Source of the DNA: Halomonas sp. KG2
GTDB lineage: Bacteria; Pseudomonadota; Gammaproteobacteria; Pseudomonadales; Halomonadaceae
Reading direction: 5' to 3'
Length of the DNA stretch: 64,000 nt
Assembly: GCA_030440445.1 (NCBI GenBank)
Contig: CP098528.1
Location: 2,108,001 to 2,172,000 of the forward strand
Shown here: piece after piece, positions 62,614 to 64,000 of the stretch
Numbering within the stretch: the first letter of the stretch is position 1
Layout: each line of letters starts with the position of its first letter
The notes under the pieces: generated by a model
The model's database searches: none
The model's input: the letters and a program-made list of their open reading frames with translations, nothing else
What the model was told of the DNA's origin: nothing
Made by a program: the position numbers and the translations under genes

Positions 62614-63930
62614 TCATAGCGTTTGAGCTAGCCAGCGTCGACGCTGCCACACCCATAAGAAGCTGCTGGAATTGAGCGCACGGTAGAAGAGCTGCACTAG
62701 CCATACACCGAGTAGCCCATATTCCAGCTCAATGCCTACCCACCAGGCCAGTGGCAGAAACACTAGCCACTGCATACTTAAAGTAAGCAACATCACTGTT
62801 CGCTGAGCGCCAGCGCCCATTAATGTTTGGGCTAGCACCAGTGCGGCAGCATCCAGCACTATCATTAAGCCAGTAATTTGTAAGGGGAGAGTGCCTAACT
62901 GAATGAGTGAGTAATCTTCAAAAAAAATAGCCAGAACAGTTGTCGGGAACAACAGCATAGGGAGTGCCAACACTGTCAGCAGCAAGCCAGCGACGCTTAA
63001 TGCATCGATTCCCCATCGGTGTGCTGCCTGTTGATCATCGCGTCCTAACGCCTCACCAACCAAGCTCATTGCCGCCACACCCACCCCGACGCCAGGTAAA
63101 ATAAGTAGTAACGATAGATTCACTAGCACATGGCCAACAGCGACACTCTGCGTGCCCATCCTACCTAATAGCCAGAACAGCACCACATAGCCGGCGGCAA
63201 ACCATACTTGTTGCAGTGAGTGTGGGAAAGCCAAAAATAGGGTGGTCTGTAATGAGCGCAATGTCAGCTTCTGCCGGGTAAGTGCGCGGGCGTTATACGT
63301 CACGCAAGCCCAGATAATCAGCCCCAGTAGTAGCGAAAGCGTCGTGCCAATCCCTGCACCGTTGGCACCCAGCGCCGGAAGGCCACCAATGCCATAAATT
63401 AACCCCGCACTAGCGACCACATTGAACACATGCACAATGACGATAATACGCAGGTAAAGGTGCGTGTGCTGCCGTCCGTTCCAGTAACCGCGAAAGCAAA
63501 GTGTCAGGGCAATCGCGGCTAACGATACAACGCGCCAGCGGAAATACTCCACGGCAATGGTCGTCACGTCATCTGCTGGCGTAATTGATTGTATTAACCG
63601 GGGAGCTTGCCACCACGCGAGACACGATAATGGAATGCCGACCATAACGGCGATCAGCAAGCCAGAGTGAAGTGAGCGTGTTAGCGGGAAGTGTTCTGCG
63701 CCCAGGTCTTGAGAGGTTTGCGACTGGACGCTGGAAGAGAGGCCAAAAACCAGCGCCGTCATCATAAACATGGCATAGCCGCCGATACCAACACCTGCCA
63801 ATGCCTCTTGGCCTAAATGGCCTACCAGCGCAGCATCAATAAGGTTGAGCATGCTCTGTGAGAGCATGCCCAGCATGATGGGTAAGGCTAAGCGCATGAC
63901 CTTACCTTGGCGGCGGCCCACTGCTGACAT
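62614..63930 (-). CDS. MATE-family efflux pump
   Basis: This encodes 438 residues with twelve hydrophobic helices. MATE features: LALPIMLGMLSQSMLNLIDAALVGHLGQEALAGVGIGGY and the second-half repeat VGEALGRDDQQAAHRW. It exports drugs or metabolites by Na+ or H+ antiport; a DinF/NorM-like type. Its start overlaps the stop of the upstream partial gene (TAATG). Confidence 0.9.
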   Translation of the reverse strand: MSAVGRRQGKVMRLALPIMLGMLSQSMLNLIDAALVGHLGQEALAGVGIGGYAMFMMTALVFGLSSSVQSQTSQDLGAEHFPLTRSLHSGLLIAVMVGIPLSCLAWWQAPRLIQSITPADDVTTIAVEYFRWRVVSLAAIALTLCFRGYWNGRQHTHLYLRIIVIVHVFNVVASAGLIYGIGGLPALGANGAGIGTTLSLLLGLIIWACVTYNARALTRQKLTLRSLQTTLFLAFPHSLQQVWFAAGYVVLFWLLGRMGTQSVAVGHVLVNLSLLLILPGVGVGVAAMSLVGEALGRDDQQAAHRWGIDALSVAGLLLTVLALPMLLFPTTVLAIFFEDYSLIQLGTLPLQITGLMIVLDAAALVLAQTLMGAGAQRTVMLLTLSMQWLVFLPLAWWVGIELEYGLLGVWLVQLFYRALNSSSFLWVWQRRRWLAQTL

Positions 63931-64000
63931 TAGCTAGGGTCGTAAGAGAGCACTGGCGATAGCCAGCGTTCCATTTCCACTAGCGGCATCTGCTTGCGTT
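63930..64000 (-). CDS. metH: Partial 3' end of methionine synthase (MetH-like)
   Basis: The minus frame from the window edge reads RKQMPLVEMERWLSPVLSYDPS then TAA at 63932-63930. The pattern VERWL-x-P-x-LxYD matches the C-terminus of cobalamin-dependent methionine synthase. Only 23 residues are in the window, so the assignment is from the tail motif. The stop overlaps the MATE start by one base. Confidence 0.5.
   Translation of the reverse strand, partial: RKQMPLVEMERWLSPVLSYDPS

Overview
The window looks like a chromosomal segment of a halophilic gammaproteobacterium, most likely Halomonas or a close relative. This is inferred from the mix of core genes (dnaQ, nudC, sohB, prpE, tus genes, a cyanide-insensitive-type bd oxidase, pdxH, a CysI-type reductase with a DUF934 partner, the end of metH) and from the protein sequences; no database search was possible.

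Positions 1-23.5 kb form an accessory defence island. From the left it holds a cut-off PD-(D/E)XK nuclease-like gene, an orphan antitoxin-like gene, the decayed tail of a umuC gene, two unknown genes (one in a cassette-like unit with an attC-like end), and a Gabija-like pair (OLD-type ATPase/TOPRIM nuclease plus UvrD-like helicase). Facing it is a Septu-like pair (ATPase plus HNH nuclease). Next come a degraded IS1182-type element with intact terminal repeats, two more small MbcA/ParS/Xre-type genes, a serine recombinase, and a single-chain Type ISP restriction-modification enzyme (nuclease, helicase, methyltransferase and target recognition in 1662 residues). The island ends with a tightly overlapping block of three tyrosine recombinases and a small coiled-coil protein, resembling Gamma-Mobile-Trio or Tn554-like mobility modules. 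The block abuts the start of dnaQ, where a cluster of TTTACAT motifs suggests a recombination site.

Positions 23.5-35.5 kb are core genome: dnaQ-nudC, an SCP2-like protein, sohB, an ArsR-type regulator, prpE, a YhhQ-type queuosine-precursor transporter preceded by a likely preQ1-I riboswitch, a YbfF-like esterase, a DnaQ-exonuclease/GIY-YIG fusion, an NMT1/THI5-type binding protein, an NhaP2-type antiporter and tRNA-Ser(UGA).

Positions 35.5-39.5 kb, just after tRNA-Ser, are a second, small accessory patch. It has three unknown ORFs, two attC-like hairpins, a duplicated 71-72 bp sequence, a gene with fifteen copies of a 9-bp repeat encoding Ala-Ser-Glu, and an IS3-family element with a clear A6G frameshift site.

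Positions 39.5-64 kb are mostly core: an amino-acid binding protein, a reversed hipA-hipB toxin-antitoxin pair with a repeated operator-like motif, an L-lactate dehydrogenase, cioAB, a YheT-like hydrolase, an aldo/keto reductase, a BI-1/YccA protein and the tusDCBE sulfur relay. Then come an XRE-cupin regulator, a divergent class II deacetylase and Pat-type protein acetyltransferase, pdxH, cytochrome b561, wrbA, smrA, a CysI-type reductase operon, a MATE exporter and the last codons of metH.

The most interesting parts are the layered defence island with its recombinase block at dnaQ, the four orphan MbcA/ParS/Xre-type proteins, the riboswitch candidate, and the integrase-less cassette-like patch after the tRNA.
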